Shown here one piece after another: positions 36,319-48,214 of a stretch of 64,000 bases of DNA. Position 1 is the stretch's first letter; each line of letters begins with the position of its first letter. Below the pieces are notes generated by a model that was not told where the DNA came from, did not search any database, and saw only the letters and a list, made by a program, of their open reading frames with translations. The stretch lies in NCBI GenBank assembly GCA_037953625.1, contig CM075651.1, forward strand, positions 109,245,001 to 109,309,000. Direction: 5' to 3'. A program made the translations under genes and the position numbers. This DNA is from Crotalaria pallida (lineage: Eukaryota > Streptophyta > Magnoliopsida > Fabales > Fabaceae).

Positions 36319-38973
36319 GTTTAGTATCATTCTAATGGTTCTTATAAGTCCTAATACACATTCCTAGACCATTCTAAGCCTTTAGGGTACTCTCTTAACC
36401 ATTCTACACTTGTTAGAACCTCCAAGGACTCATGCTACACCCTCTACGTCCCTTGGGTAACATGCAATGTTTAGGATCATTCTAATGGTTATTATAAGTC
36501 CTAATACTCATTCCTAGACCATTCTAAGCCTTTAGAATACTCGCTTAACCTTTCCACATTTGTTAGAACCTCCAAGGACTCATGCTAGACCCTCAACGTC
36601 CCTTGGGGACTCAAGCATTGTTTAGGATCATTCTAATTGTTCTTATAAATAATAACACACATTCCTAGACCATTCTAAGCCTTTTGAGTACTCTCTTAAC
36701 CATTCTACACTTGTGACAACCTCCAAGGACTCATGCTACACCCTCTACGTCCCTTGGGGTACCATGCAATGTTTAAAATCATTCTAAAGGTTCGTATATG
36801 TCCTTATACACATTTCTAGCCATGCTAAGCCTTTAGAATACTCTCTTAACCATTCTACACTTGTTAGAACCTCCAAGGACTCATGCTACACCCTCTACGT
36901 CCCTTGGGTAACATGCAATGTGTAGGATCATTCTAATGGTTATTATAAGTCCTAATACTCATTCCTAGACCATTCTAAGCCTTTAGAATACTCTCTTAAC
37001 CTTTCCACACTTGTTAGAACCTCCAAGGACTCATGCTACACCCTTTACGTCACTTGGGGACTCAAGCATTGTTTAGTATCATTCTAATGGTTATTATAAG
37101 TCCTAATACTCATTCCTAGACCATTCTAAGCCTTTAGAATACTCTCTTAACCTTTCCACACTTGTTAGAACGTCCTAGGACTCATGCTACAACCTCTACG
37201 TCCCTTGTGGACTCAAGCATTGTTTAGGATCATTCTAATTGTTCTTATGTATAATAACACACATTCCTAGACCATTCTAAGCCTTTAGAGTACTCTCTTA
37301 ACCATTCTACATTTGTTAGAACCTCCAAGGTCTCATGCTACACCCTCTACGTCCCTTGGGTAACATGCAATGTTTAGGATCATTCTAATGGTTATTATAA
37401 GTCCTAATACTTATTCCTAGACCATTCTAAGCCTTTAGAATACTCTCTTAACCTTTCCACACTTGTTAGAACCTCCAAGGACTTATGCTACACCCTTTAC
37501 GTCACTTGGGGACTCAAGCATTGTTTAGTATCATTCTAATGGTTCTTATAAGTCCTAATACACATTCCTACACCATTCTAAGCCTTTAGAGTACTCTCTT
37601 AACCATTCTACACTTGTTAGAACCTCCAAGGACTCATTCTACACCCTCTACGTGCCTTGGGTAACATGCAAGGTTTAGGATCATTCTAATGGTTATTATA
37701 AGTCCTAATACTCATTCCTAGACCATTCTAAGCCTTTAGAATACTCTCTTAACCATTCTACACCTGTTAGAACCTCCAAGGACTCATGCTAGACCCTCTA
37801 CATCCCTTGGGGACTCAAGCATTGTTTAGGATCATTCTAATTGTTCTTATAAGTCCTAACACACATTCCTAGACCATTATAAGCCTTTAGAGTACTCTCT
37901 TAACCATTCTAAACTTGTTAGAACCTCCAAGGACTCATGCTACACCCTCTACGTCCCTTGGGGTACCATGCAATGTTTAAAATCATTCTAAAGGTTCGTA
38001 TATGTCCTTATACACATTTCTAGCCATGCTAAGCCTTTAGAATACTCTCTTAACCATTCTACACTTGTTAGAACCTCCAAAGACTTATGCTACAACCTCT
38101 TCATCCCTTGGGGACTCAAACAATGTTTTGGATCATTCTAATGGTTCTTATAAGTCCTGAGACACATTCCTAGACCATTCTAAGCCTTTAGAGTACTCTC
38201 TTAACCATTCTACACTTGTTAGAACCTCCAAGGACTCATGCTACACCCTCTACGTCCCTTGGGGTACCAAGCAATGTTTAGGATCATTCTAATGGTTATT
38301 ATAAGTCCTAATACTCTTTCCTAGACCATTCTAAGCCTTTAGAATACTCTCTTAACCTTTCCACACTTGTTAGAACCTCCACGGACTCATGCTACACCCT
38401 CTACGTCCCTTGGGGACTCAAGCATTGTTTAGGATCATTCAAATGGTTCTTATAAGTCCAAATACACATTCCTACACCATTCTAAGCCTTTAGAGTACTC
38501 TCTTAACCATTCTACACTTGTTAGAACCTCCAAGGACTCATTCTACACCCTCTACGTCCCTTGGGTAACATGCAATGTTTAGGATCATTCTAATGGTTAT
38601 TATAAGTCCTAATACTCATTCCTAGACCATTCTAAGCCTTTAGAAAACTCGCTTAACCTTTCCACATTTGTTAGAACCTCCAAGGACTCATACTAGACCC
38701 TCTACGTCCCTTGGGGACTCAAGCATTGTTTAGGATCATTCTAATTGTTCTTATAAATAATAACACACATTCCTAGACCATTCTAAGCCTTTAGAGTACT
38801 CTCTTAACCATTCTACACTTTTTAAAACCTCCAAGGACTCATGCTACACCCTCTACGTCCCTTGGGTAACATGCAATGTGTAGGATCATTCTAATGGTTA
38901 TTATAAGTCCTAATACTCATTCCTAGACCATTCTAAGCCTTTAGAATACTCTCTTAACCTTTCCACACTTGTT
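36319..38973 (+). repeat. Mixed monomers between HOR domains
   Basis: About 18 monomers. u1 lies at 36,771 (2,713 bp from the previous one, the longest u1 gap) and at 37,975. Oddities are CTTGTGACAACCTCC near 36,712 (for CTTGTTAGAACC), CCCTTGTGGACTC near 37,203, CTTATGTATAATAAC near 37,244, and AATGTGTAGG near 36,917 and 38,876. The GTCCTAGGACTC monomer near 37,173 matches the 29-31 kb domain, showing exchange over several kilobases. Confidence 0.75.
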
Positions 38974-40669
38974 AGAACCTCCAAGGACTCATGCTACACC
39001 CTTTACGTCACTTGGGGACTCAAGCATTGTTTAGTATCATTCTAATGGTTCTTATAAGTCCTAATACACATTCCTAGATCATTCTAAGCCTTTAGAGTAC
39101 TCTCTTAACCATTCTACACTTGTTAGAACCTCCAAGGACTCATGCTACACCCTCTACGTCCCATGGGGTACCATGCAATGTTTAGGATCATTCTAATGGT
39201 TATTATAAGTCCTAATATTCATTCCTAGACCATTCTAAGCCTTTAGAATACTCTCTTAACCATTCTACACCTGTTAGAACCTCCAAGGACTCATGCTAGA
39301 CCCTCTACATCCCTTGGGGACTCAAGCATTGTTTAGGATCATTCTAATTGTTCTTATAAGTCCTAACACACATTCCTAGACCATTATAAGCCTTTAGAGT
39401 ACTCTCTTAACCATTCTAAACTTGTTAGAACCTCACGGACTCATGCTACACCCTCTACATCCCTTGAGGTACCATGCAATGTTTAAAATCATTCTAAAGG
39501 TTCGTATATGTCCTTATACACATTTCTAGCCATGCTAAGCCTTTAGAATACTCTCTTAACCATTCTACACTTGTTAGAACCTCCAAAGACTTATGCTACA
39601 ACCTCTACATCCCTTGGGGACTCAAACAATGTTTAGGATCATTCTAATGGTTCTTATAAGTCCTGATACACATTCCTAGACCATTCTAAGCCTTTAGAGT
39701 ACTCTCTTAACCATTCAACACTTGTTAGAACCTCCAAGGACTCATGCTACACCCTCTACGTCCCTTGGGGTAACAAGCAATGTTTAGGATCATTCTAATG
39801 GTTATTATAAGTCCTAATACTCTTTCCTAGACCATTCTAAGCCTTTAGAATACTCGCTTAACCTTTCCACACTTGTTAGAACCTCCAAGGACTCATGCTA
39901 GACCCTCTATGTCCCTTGGGGACTCAAGCATTGTTTAGGATCATTCTAATTGTTCTTATAAATAATAACACACATTCCTAGACCATTCTAAGCCTTTAGA
40001 GTACTCTCTTAACCATTCTACACTTGTTAGAACCTCCAAGGACTCATGCTACACCCTCTACGTCCCTTGGGTAACATGCAATGTTTAGGATCATTCTAAT
40101 GGTTATTATAAGTCCTAATACTCATTCCTAGACCATTCTAAGCCTTTAGAATACTCTCTTAACCATTCTACACCTGTTAGAACCTCCAAGGACTCATGCT
40201 ACACCCTTTACGTCACTTGGGGACTCAAGCATTGTTTAGTATCATTCTAATGGTTCTTATAAGTCCTAAGACACATTCCTAGACCATTCTAAGCCTTTAG
40301 AGTACTCTCTTAACCATTCTACACTTGTTAGAACCTCACGGACTCATGCTACACCCTCTACATCCCTTGGGGTACCATGCAATGTTTAAAATCATTCTAA
40401 AGGTTCGTATATGTCCTTATACACATTTCTAGCCATGCTAAGCCTTTAGAATACTCTCTTAACCATTCTACACTTGTTAGAACCTCCAAAGACTTATGCT
40501 ACAACCTCTACATCCCTTGGAGACTCAAACAATGTTTAGGATCATTCTAATGGTTCTTATAAGTCCTGATACACATTCCTAGACCATTCTATGCCTTTAG
40601 AGTACTCTCTTAACCATTCTACACTTGTTAGAACCTCCAAGGACTCATGCTACACCCTCTACGTCCCTT
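38974..40669 (+). repeat. Segmental duplication, upstream partner (~1.69 kb)
   Basis: It matches 42,890-44,585 at an offset of 3,916 bp (26 monomers). Shared marks in order are TAGATCATTC, CACCTG with GCTAGACC, ATTATAAGCC, CCTCACGGACTC (one base shorter than CCTCCAAGGACTC), u1 (39,481), ATTCAACACTTG, GGGGTAACAAGC, ACTCGCTTAACC, TATAAATAATAAC, TCCTAAGACACATTCC and u1 (40,384). The first ~0.8 kb (to ~39,810) also matches ~41,410-42,220 at 2,409 bp, including a private CCCTTGAGG before u1. Confidence 0.82.
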
Positions 40670-42889
40670 GGGGTACCAAGCAATGTTTAGGATCATTCTA
40701 ATGGTTATTATAAGTCCTAATACTCTTTCCTAGACCATTCTAAGCCTTTAGAATACTCTCTTAACCTTTCCACACTTGTTAGAACCTCCAAGGACTCATG
40801 CTACACCCTCTACTTCCCATGGGGACTCAAGCATTGTTTAGGATCATTCAAATGGTTCTTATAAGTCCAAATACACATTCCTACACCATTCTAAGCCTTT
40901 AGAGTACTCTGTTAACCATTCTACACTTGTTAGAACCTCCAAGGACTCATGCTACACCCTCTATGTCCCTTGGGTAACATGCAATGTTTAGGATCATTCT
41001 AATGGTTATTATAAGTCCTAATACTCATTCCTAGACCATTCTAAGCCTTTAGAATTCTCGCTTAACAATTCCACACTTGTTAGAACCTCCAAGGACTCAT
41101 GCTAGACCCTCTACGTCCCTGGGGGACTCAAGCATTGTTTAGGATCATTCTAATTGTTCTTATAAATAATAACACACATTCCTAGACCATTCTAAGCCTT
41201 TAGAGTACTCTCTTAACCATTCTACACTTGTTAGAACCTCCAAGGACTCATGCTACACCCTCTACGTCCCTTGGGTAACATGCAATGTTTAGGATCATTC
41301 TAATGGTTATTATAAGTCCTAATACTCATTCCTAGACCATTCTAAGCCTTTAGAATACTCTCTTAACCTTTCCACACTTGTTAGAACCTCCAAGGACTCA
41401 TGCTACACCCTTTACGTCACTTGGGGACTCAAGCATTGTTTAGTATCATTCTAATGGTTCTTATAAGTCCTAATACACATTCCTAGATCATTCTAAGCCT
41501 TTAGAGTACTCTCTTAACCATTCTACACTTGTTAGAACCTCCAAGGACTCATGCTACACCCTCTACCTTCCTTGGGGTACCATGCAATGTTTAGGATCAT
41601 TCTAATGGTTATTATAAGTCCTAATACTCATTCCTAGACCATTCTAAGCCTTTAGAATACTCTCTTAACCATTCTACACCTGTTAGAACCTCCAAGGACT
41701 CATGCTAGACCCTCTACATCCCTTGGGGACTCAAGCATTGTTTAGGATCATTCTAATTGTTCTTATAAGTCCTAACACACATTCCTAGACCATTATAAGC
41801 CTTTAGAGTACTCTCTTAACCATTCTAAACTTGTTAGAACCTCACGGACTCATGCTACACCCTCTACATCCCTTGAGGTACCATGCAATGTTTAAAATCA
41901 TTCTAAAGGTTCGTATATGTCCTTATACACATTTCTAGCCATGCTAAGCCTTTAGAATACTCTCTTAACCATTCTACACTTGTTAGAACCTCCAAAGACT
42001 TATGCTACAACCACTACATCCTTTGGGGACTCAAACAATGTTTAGGATCATTCTAATGGTTCTTATAAGTCCTGATACACATTCCTAGACCATTCTAAGC
42101 CTTTAGAGTACTCTCTTAACCATTCAACACTTGTTAGAACCTCCAAGGACTCATGCTACACCCTCTACGTCCCTTGGGGTAACAAGCAATGTTTAGGATC
42201 ATTCTAATGGTTATTATAAGTCCTAATACTCATTCCTAGACCATTCTAAGCCTTTAGAATACTCTCTTAACCTTTCCACACTTGTTAGAACCTCCAAGGA
42301 CTCATGCTACACCCTTTACGTCACTTGGGGACTCAAGCATTGTTTAGTATCATTCTAGTGGTTCTTATAAGTCCTAATACACATTCCTAGACCATTCTAA
42401 GCCTTTAGAGTACTCTCTTAACCATTCTACACTTGTTAGAACCTCCAAGGACTCATGCTACACCCTCTACGTCCCATGGGGTACCATGCAATGTTTAGGA
42501 TCATTCTAATGGTTATTATAAGTCCTAATACTCATTCCTAGACCATTCTAAGCCTTTAGAATACTCTCTTAACCATTCTACACCTGTTAGAACCTCCAAG
42601 GACTCATGCTAGACCCTCTACATCCCTTGGGGACTCTAGCATTGTTTAGGATCATTCTAATTGTTCTTATAAGTCCTAACACACATTCCTAGACCATTCT
42701 AAGCCTTTAGAGTACTCTCTTAACCATTCTAAACTTGTTAGAACCTCCAAGGACTCATGCTACACCCTCTACGTCCCTTGGGGTACCATGCAATGTTTAA
42801 AATCATTCTAAAGGTTCGTATATGTCCTTATACACATTTCTAGCCATGCTAAGCCTTTAGAATACTCTCTTAACCATTCTACACTTGTT
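40670..42889 (+). repeat. Mixed monomers with a partial third copy of the 39 kb block
   Basis: About 15 monomers. The middle part, ~41,410-42,220, repeats the 39.0-39.8 kb block including CCTCACGGACTC and CCCTTGAGG before the u1 at 41,890. The first part has CCCTGGGGGACTC (41,118) and CTTAACAATTCC, marks that return in the 45-47 kb HOR 4,216 bp later. The GTATCATTCTAGTGG monomer near 42,345 also recurs near 46,561 and 47,767. It is a likely donor or relative of the downstream domain. Confidence 0.75.
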
Positions 42890-44585
42890 AGAACCTCCAA
42901 GGACTCATGCTACACCCTTTACGTCACTTGGGGACTCAAGCATTGTTTAGTATCATTCTAATGGTTCTTATAAGTCCTAATACACATTCCTAGATCATTC
43001 TAAGCCTTTAGAGTACTCTCTTAACCATTCTACACTTGTTAGAACCTCCAAGGACTCATGCTACACCCTCTACGTCCCATGGGGTACCATGCAATGTTTA
43101 GGATCATTCTAATGGTTATTATGAGTCCTAATACTCATTCCAAGACCATTCTAAGCCTTTAGAATACTCTCTTAACCATTCTACACCTGTTAGAACCTCC
43201 AAGGACTCATGCTAGACCCTCTACATCCCTTGGGGACTCAAGCATTGTTTAGGATCATTCTAATTGTTCTTATAAGTCCTAACACACATTCCTAGACCAT
43301 TATAAGCCTTTAGAGTACTCTCTTAACCATTCTAAACTTGTTAGAACCTCACGGACTCATGCTACACCCTCTACATCCCTTGGGGTACCATGCAATGTTT
43401 AAAATCATTCTAAAGGTTCGTATATGTCCTTATACACATTTCTAGCCATGCTAAGCCTTTAGAATACTCTCTTAACCATTCTACACTTGTTAGAACCTCC
43501 AAAGACTTATGCTACAACCTCTACATCCCTTGGGGACTCAAACAATGTTTAGGATCATTCTAATGGTTCTTATAAGTCCTGATACACATTCCTAGACCAT
43601 TCTAAGCCTTTAGAGTACTCTCTTAACCATTCAACACTTGTTAGAACCTCCAAGGACTCATGCTACATCCTCTACGTCCCTTGGGGTAACAAGCAATGTT
43701 TAGGATCATTCTAATGGTTATTATAAGTCCTAATACTCTTTCCTAGACCATTCTAAGCCTTTAGAATACTCGCTTAACCTTTCCACACTTGTTAGAACCT
43801 CCAAGGACTCATGCTAGACCCTCTACGTCCCTTGGGGACTCAAGCATTGTTTAGGATCATTCTAATTGTTCTTATAAATAATAACACACATTCCTAGACC
43901 ATTCTAAGCCTTTAGAGTACTCTCTTAACCATTCTACACTTGTTAGAACCTCCAAGGACTCATGCTACACCCTCTACGTCCCTTGGGTAACATGCAATGT
44001 TTAGGATCATTCTAATGGTTATTATAAGTCCTAATACTCATTCCTAGACCATTCTAAGCCTTTAGAATACTCTCTTAACCATTCTACACCTGTTAGAACC
44101 TCCAAGGACTCATGCTACACCCTTTACGTCACTTGGGGACTCAAGCATTGTTTAGTATCATTCTAATGGTTCTTATAAGTCCTAAGACACATTCCTAGAC
44201 CATTCTAAGCCTTTAGAGTACTCTCTTAACCATTCTACACTTGTTAGAACCTCACGGACTCATGCTACACCCTCTACATCCCTTGGGGTACCATGCAATG
44301 TTTGAAATCATTCTAAAGGTTCGTATATGTCCTTATACACATTTCTAGCCATGCTAAGCCTTTAGAATACTCTCTTAACCATTCTACACTTGTTAGAACC
44401 TCCAAAGACTTATGCTACAACCTCCACATCCCTTGGGAACTCAAACAATGTTTAGGATCATTCTAATGGTTCTTATAAGTCCTGATACACATTCCTAGAC
44501 CATTCTAAGCCTTTAGAGTACTCTCTTAACCATTCTACACTTGTTAGAACCTCCAAGGACTCATGCTACACCCTCTACGTCCCTT
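42890..44585 (+). repeat. Segmental duplication, downstream partner (~1.69 kb)
   Basis: Partner of 38,974-40,669 at +3,916 bp, with u1 at 43,397 and 44,300. It differs by TTATGAGTCC and TTCCAAGACC near 43,120-43,145, GTTTGAAATC at the 44,300 u1 (the only u1 without TTTAAA that I noticed), CCTCCACATC near 44,420 and GGGAACTC near 44,436. The match ends near 44,585, where one copy has GGGTAACATGC and the other GGGGTACCAAGC. Confidence 0.82.
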
Positions 44586-44698
44586 GGGTAACATGCAATG
44601 TTTAGGATCATTCTAATGGTTATTATAAGTCCTAATACTCATTCCTAGACCATTCTAAGCCTTTAGAATACTCTCTTAACCATTCTACACCCTTTAGA

Positions 44699-46485
44699 AC
44701 CTCCAAGGACTCATGCTAGACCCTCTACATCCCTTGGGGACTCTAGCATTGTTTAGGATCATTCTAATTGTTCTTATAAGTCCTAACACACATTCCTAGA
44801 CCATTCTAAGCCTTTAGAGTACTCTCTTAACCATTCTAAACTTGTTAGAACCTCCAAGGACTCATGCTACACCCTCTACGTCCCTTGGGGTACCATGCAA
44901 TGTTTAAAATCATTCTAAAGGTTCGTATATATCCTTATACACATTTCTAGCCATGCTAAGCCTTTAGAATACTCTCTTAACCATTCTACACTTGTTAGAA
45001 CCTCCAAAGACTTATGCTACAACCTCTACATCCCTTGGGGACTCAAACAATGTTTAGGATCATTCTAATGGTTCTTATAAGTCCAAATACACATTCCTAC
45101 ACCATTCTAAGCCTTTAGAGTACTCTCTTAACCATTCTACACTTGTTAGAACCTCCAAGGACTCATGCTACACCCTCTATGTCCCTTGGGTAACATGCAA
45201 TGTTTAGGATCATTCTAATGGTTATTATAAGTCCTAATACTCATTCCTAGACCATTCTAAGCCTTTAGAATACTCGCTTAACAATTCCACACTTGTTAGA
45301 ACCTCCAAGGACTCATGCTAGACCCTCTACGTCCCTGGGGGACTCAAGCATTGTTTAGGATCATTCTAATTGTTCTTATAAATAATAACACACATTCCTA
45401 GACCATTCTAAGCCTTTAGAGTACTCTCTTAACCATTCTACACTTGTTAGAACCTCCAAGGACTCATGCTACACCCTCTACGTCCCTTGGGTAACATGCA
45501 ATGTTTAGGATCATTCTAATGGTTATTATAAGTCCTAATACTCATTCCTAGACCATTCTAAGCCTTTAGAATACTCTCTTAACCATTCTACACCTGTTAG
45601 AACCTCCAAGGACTCATGCTAGACCCTCTACATCCCTTGGGGACTCTAGCATTGTTTAGGATCATTCTAATTGTTCTTATAAGTCCTAACACACATTCCT
45701 AGACCATTCTAAGCCTTTAGAGTACTCTCTTAACCATTCTAAACTTGTTAGAACCTCCAAGGACTCATGCTACACCCTCTACGTCCCTTGGGGTACCATG
45801 CAATGTTTAAAATCATTCTAAAGGTTCGTATATATCCTTATACACATTTCTAGCCATGCTAAGCCTTTAGAATACTCTCTTAACCATTCTACACTTGTTA
45901 GAACCTCCAAAGACTTATGCTACAACCTCTACATCCCTTGGGGACTCAAACAATGTTTAGGATCATTCTAATGGTTCTTATAAGTCCAAATACACATTCC
46001 TACACCATTCTAAGCCTTTAGAGTACTCTCTTAACCATTCTACACTTGTTAGAACCTCCAAGGACTCATGCTACACCCTCTATGTCCCTTGGGTAACATG
46101 CAATGTTTAGGATCATTCTAATGGTTATTATAAGTCCTAATACTCATTCCTAGACCATTCTAAGCCTTTAGAATACTCGCTTAAAAATTCCACACTTGTT
46201 AGAACCTCCAAGGACTCATGCTAGACCCTCTACGTCCCTGGGGGACTCAAGCATTGTTTAGGATCATTCTAATTGTTCTTATAAATAATAACACACATTC
46301 CTAGACCATTCTAAGCCTTTAGAGTACTCTCTTAACCATTCTACACTTGTTAGAACCTCCAAGGACTCATGCTACACCCTCTACGTCCCTTGGGTAACAT
46401 GCAATGTTTAGGATCATTCTAATGGTTATTATAAGTCCTAATACTCATTCCTAGACCATTCTAAGCCTTTAGAATACTCTCTTAA
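44699..46485 (+). repeat. Very recent 6-monomer tandem duplication, 903 bp
   Basis: 44,699-45,582 and 45,602-46,485 match over about 885 bp. Reading base by base I find one difference: CTTAACAATTCC at about 45,279 against CTTAAAAATTCC at about 46,182. Private marks shared by both are GTATATATCC in u1 (44,902 and 45,805), CTCTATGTCCC, ACTCGCTTAA and CCCTGGGGGACTC (45,337 and 46,240 for the G run). This is the least diverged long duplication I found. Confidence 0.88.
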
Positions 46486-48214
46486 CCTTTCCACACTTGT
46501 TAGAACCTCCAAGGACTCATGCTACACCCTTTACGTCACTTGGGGACTCAAGCATTGTTTAGTATCATTCTAGTGGTTCTTATAAGTCCTAATACACATT
46601 CCTAGACCATTCTAAGCCTTTAGAGTACTCTCTTAACCATTCTACACTTGTTAGAACCTCCAAGGACGCATGCTACACCCTCTACGTCCCATGGGGTACC
46701 ATGCAATGTTTAGGATCATTCTAATGGTTATTATAAGTCCTAATACTCATTCCTAGACCATTCTAAGCCTTTAGAATACTCTCTTAACCATTCTACACCT
46801 GTTAGAACCTCCAAGGACTCATGCTAGACCCTCTACATCCCTTGGGGACTCTAGCATTGTTTAGGATCATTCTAATTGTTCTTATAAGTCCTAACACACA
46901 TTCCTAGACCATTCTAAGCCTTTAGAGTACTCTCTTAACCATTCTAAACTTGTTAGAACCTCCAAGGATTCATGCTACACCCTCTACGTCCCTTGGGGTA
47001 CCATGCAATGTTTAAAATCATTCTAAAGGTTCGTATATGTCCTTATACACATTTCTAGCCATGCTAAGCCTTTAGAATACTCTCTTAACCATTCTACACT
47101 TGTTAGAACCTCCAAAGACTTATGCTACAACCTCTACATCCCTTGGGGACTCAAACAATGTTTAGGATCATTCTAATGGTTCTTATAAGTCCAAATACAC
47201 ATTCCTACACCATTCTAAGCCTTTAGAGTACTCTCTTAACCATTCTACACTTGTTAGAACCTCCAAGGACTCATGCTACACCCTCTATGTCCCTCGGGTA
47301 ACATGCAATGTTTAGGATCATTCTAAAGGTTATTATAAGTCCTAATACTCTTTCCTAGACCATTCTAAGCCTTTAGAATACTCGCTTAACAATTCCACAC
47401 TTGTTAGAACCTCCAAGGACTCATGCTAGACCCTCTACGTCCCTGGGGGACTCAAGCATTGTTCAGGATCATTCTAATTGTTCTTACAAATAATAACACA
47501 CATTCCTAGACCATTCTAAGCCTTTAGAGTACTCTCTTAACCATTCTACACTTGTTAGAACCTCCAAGGACTCATGCTACACCCTCTACGTCCCTTGGGT
47601 AACATGCAATGTTTAGGATCATTCTAATGGTTATTATAAGTCCTAATACTCATTCCTAGACCATTCTAAGCCTTTAGAATACTCTCTTAACCTTTCCACA
47701 CTTGTTAGAACCTCCAAGGACTCATGCTACACCCTTTACGTCACTTGGGGACTCAAGCATTGTTTAGTATCATTCTAGTGGTTCTTATAAGTCCTAATAC
47801 ACATTCCTAGACCATTCTAAGCCTTTAGAGTACTCTCTTAACCATTCTACACTTGTTAGAACCTCCAAGGACTCATGCTACACCCTCTACGTCCCATGGG
47901 GTACCATGCAATGTTTAGGATCATTCTAAAGGTTATTATAAGTCCTAATACTCATTCCTAGACCATTCTAAGCCTTTAGAATACTCTCTTAACCATTCTA
48001 CTCCTGTTAGAACCTCCAAGGACTCATGCTAGACCCTCTACATCCCTTGGGGACTCTAGCATTGTTTAGGATCATTCTAATTGTTCTTATAAGTCCTAAC
48101 ACACATTCCTAGACCATTCTAAGCCTTTAGAGTACTCTCTTAACCATTCTAAACTTGTTAGAACCTCCAAGGACTCATGCTACAACCTCTACGTCCCTTG
48201 GGGTACCATGCAAT
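45805..48214 (+). repeat. 8-monomer HOR, 1,205 bp, 2 copies
   Basis: Copies run 45,805-47,009 and 47,010-48,214, each starting at u1. The order is u1, TCCAAATACAC with CTATGTCCC, ACTCGCTTAA with CCCTGGGGGACTC, TATAAATAATAAC, CTTTCC with TTTACGTCAC, TCTAGTGGTTC, CACCTG (or CTCCTG) with GGGGACTCTAGC, then TCCTAACACAC with CTAAACTTG. Differences include CCCTCGGG near 47,292, GTTCAGGATC near 47,462, CTTACAAATAATAAC near 47,486 and AGGACGCATGC near 46,665. The first copy overlaps the 903-bp duplication, so the 6-mer event and the 8-mer event are interleaved. Confidence 0.85.

Noticed and set aside
36700..36730. Possible small insertion or inversion at CTTGTGACAACCTCC
   Set aside because: It is the same length as CTTGTTAGAACCTCC, so it is a small cluster of substitutions within an ordinary monomer rather than a structural event.
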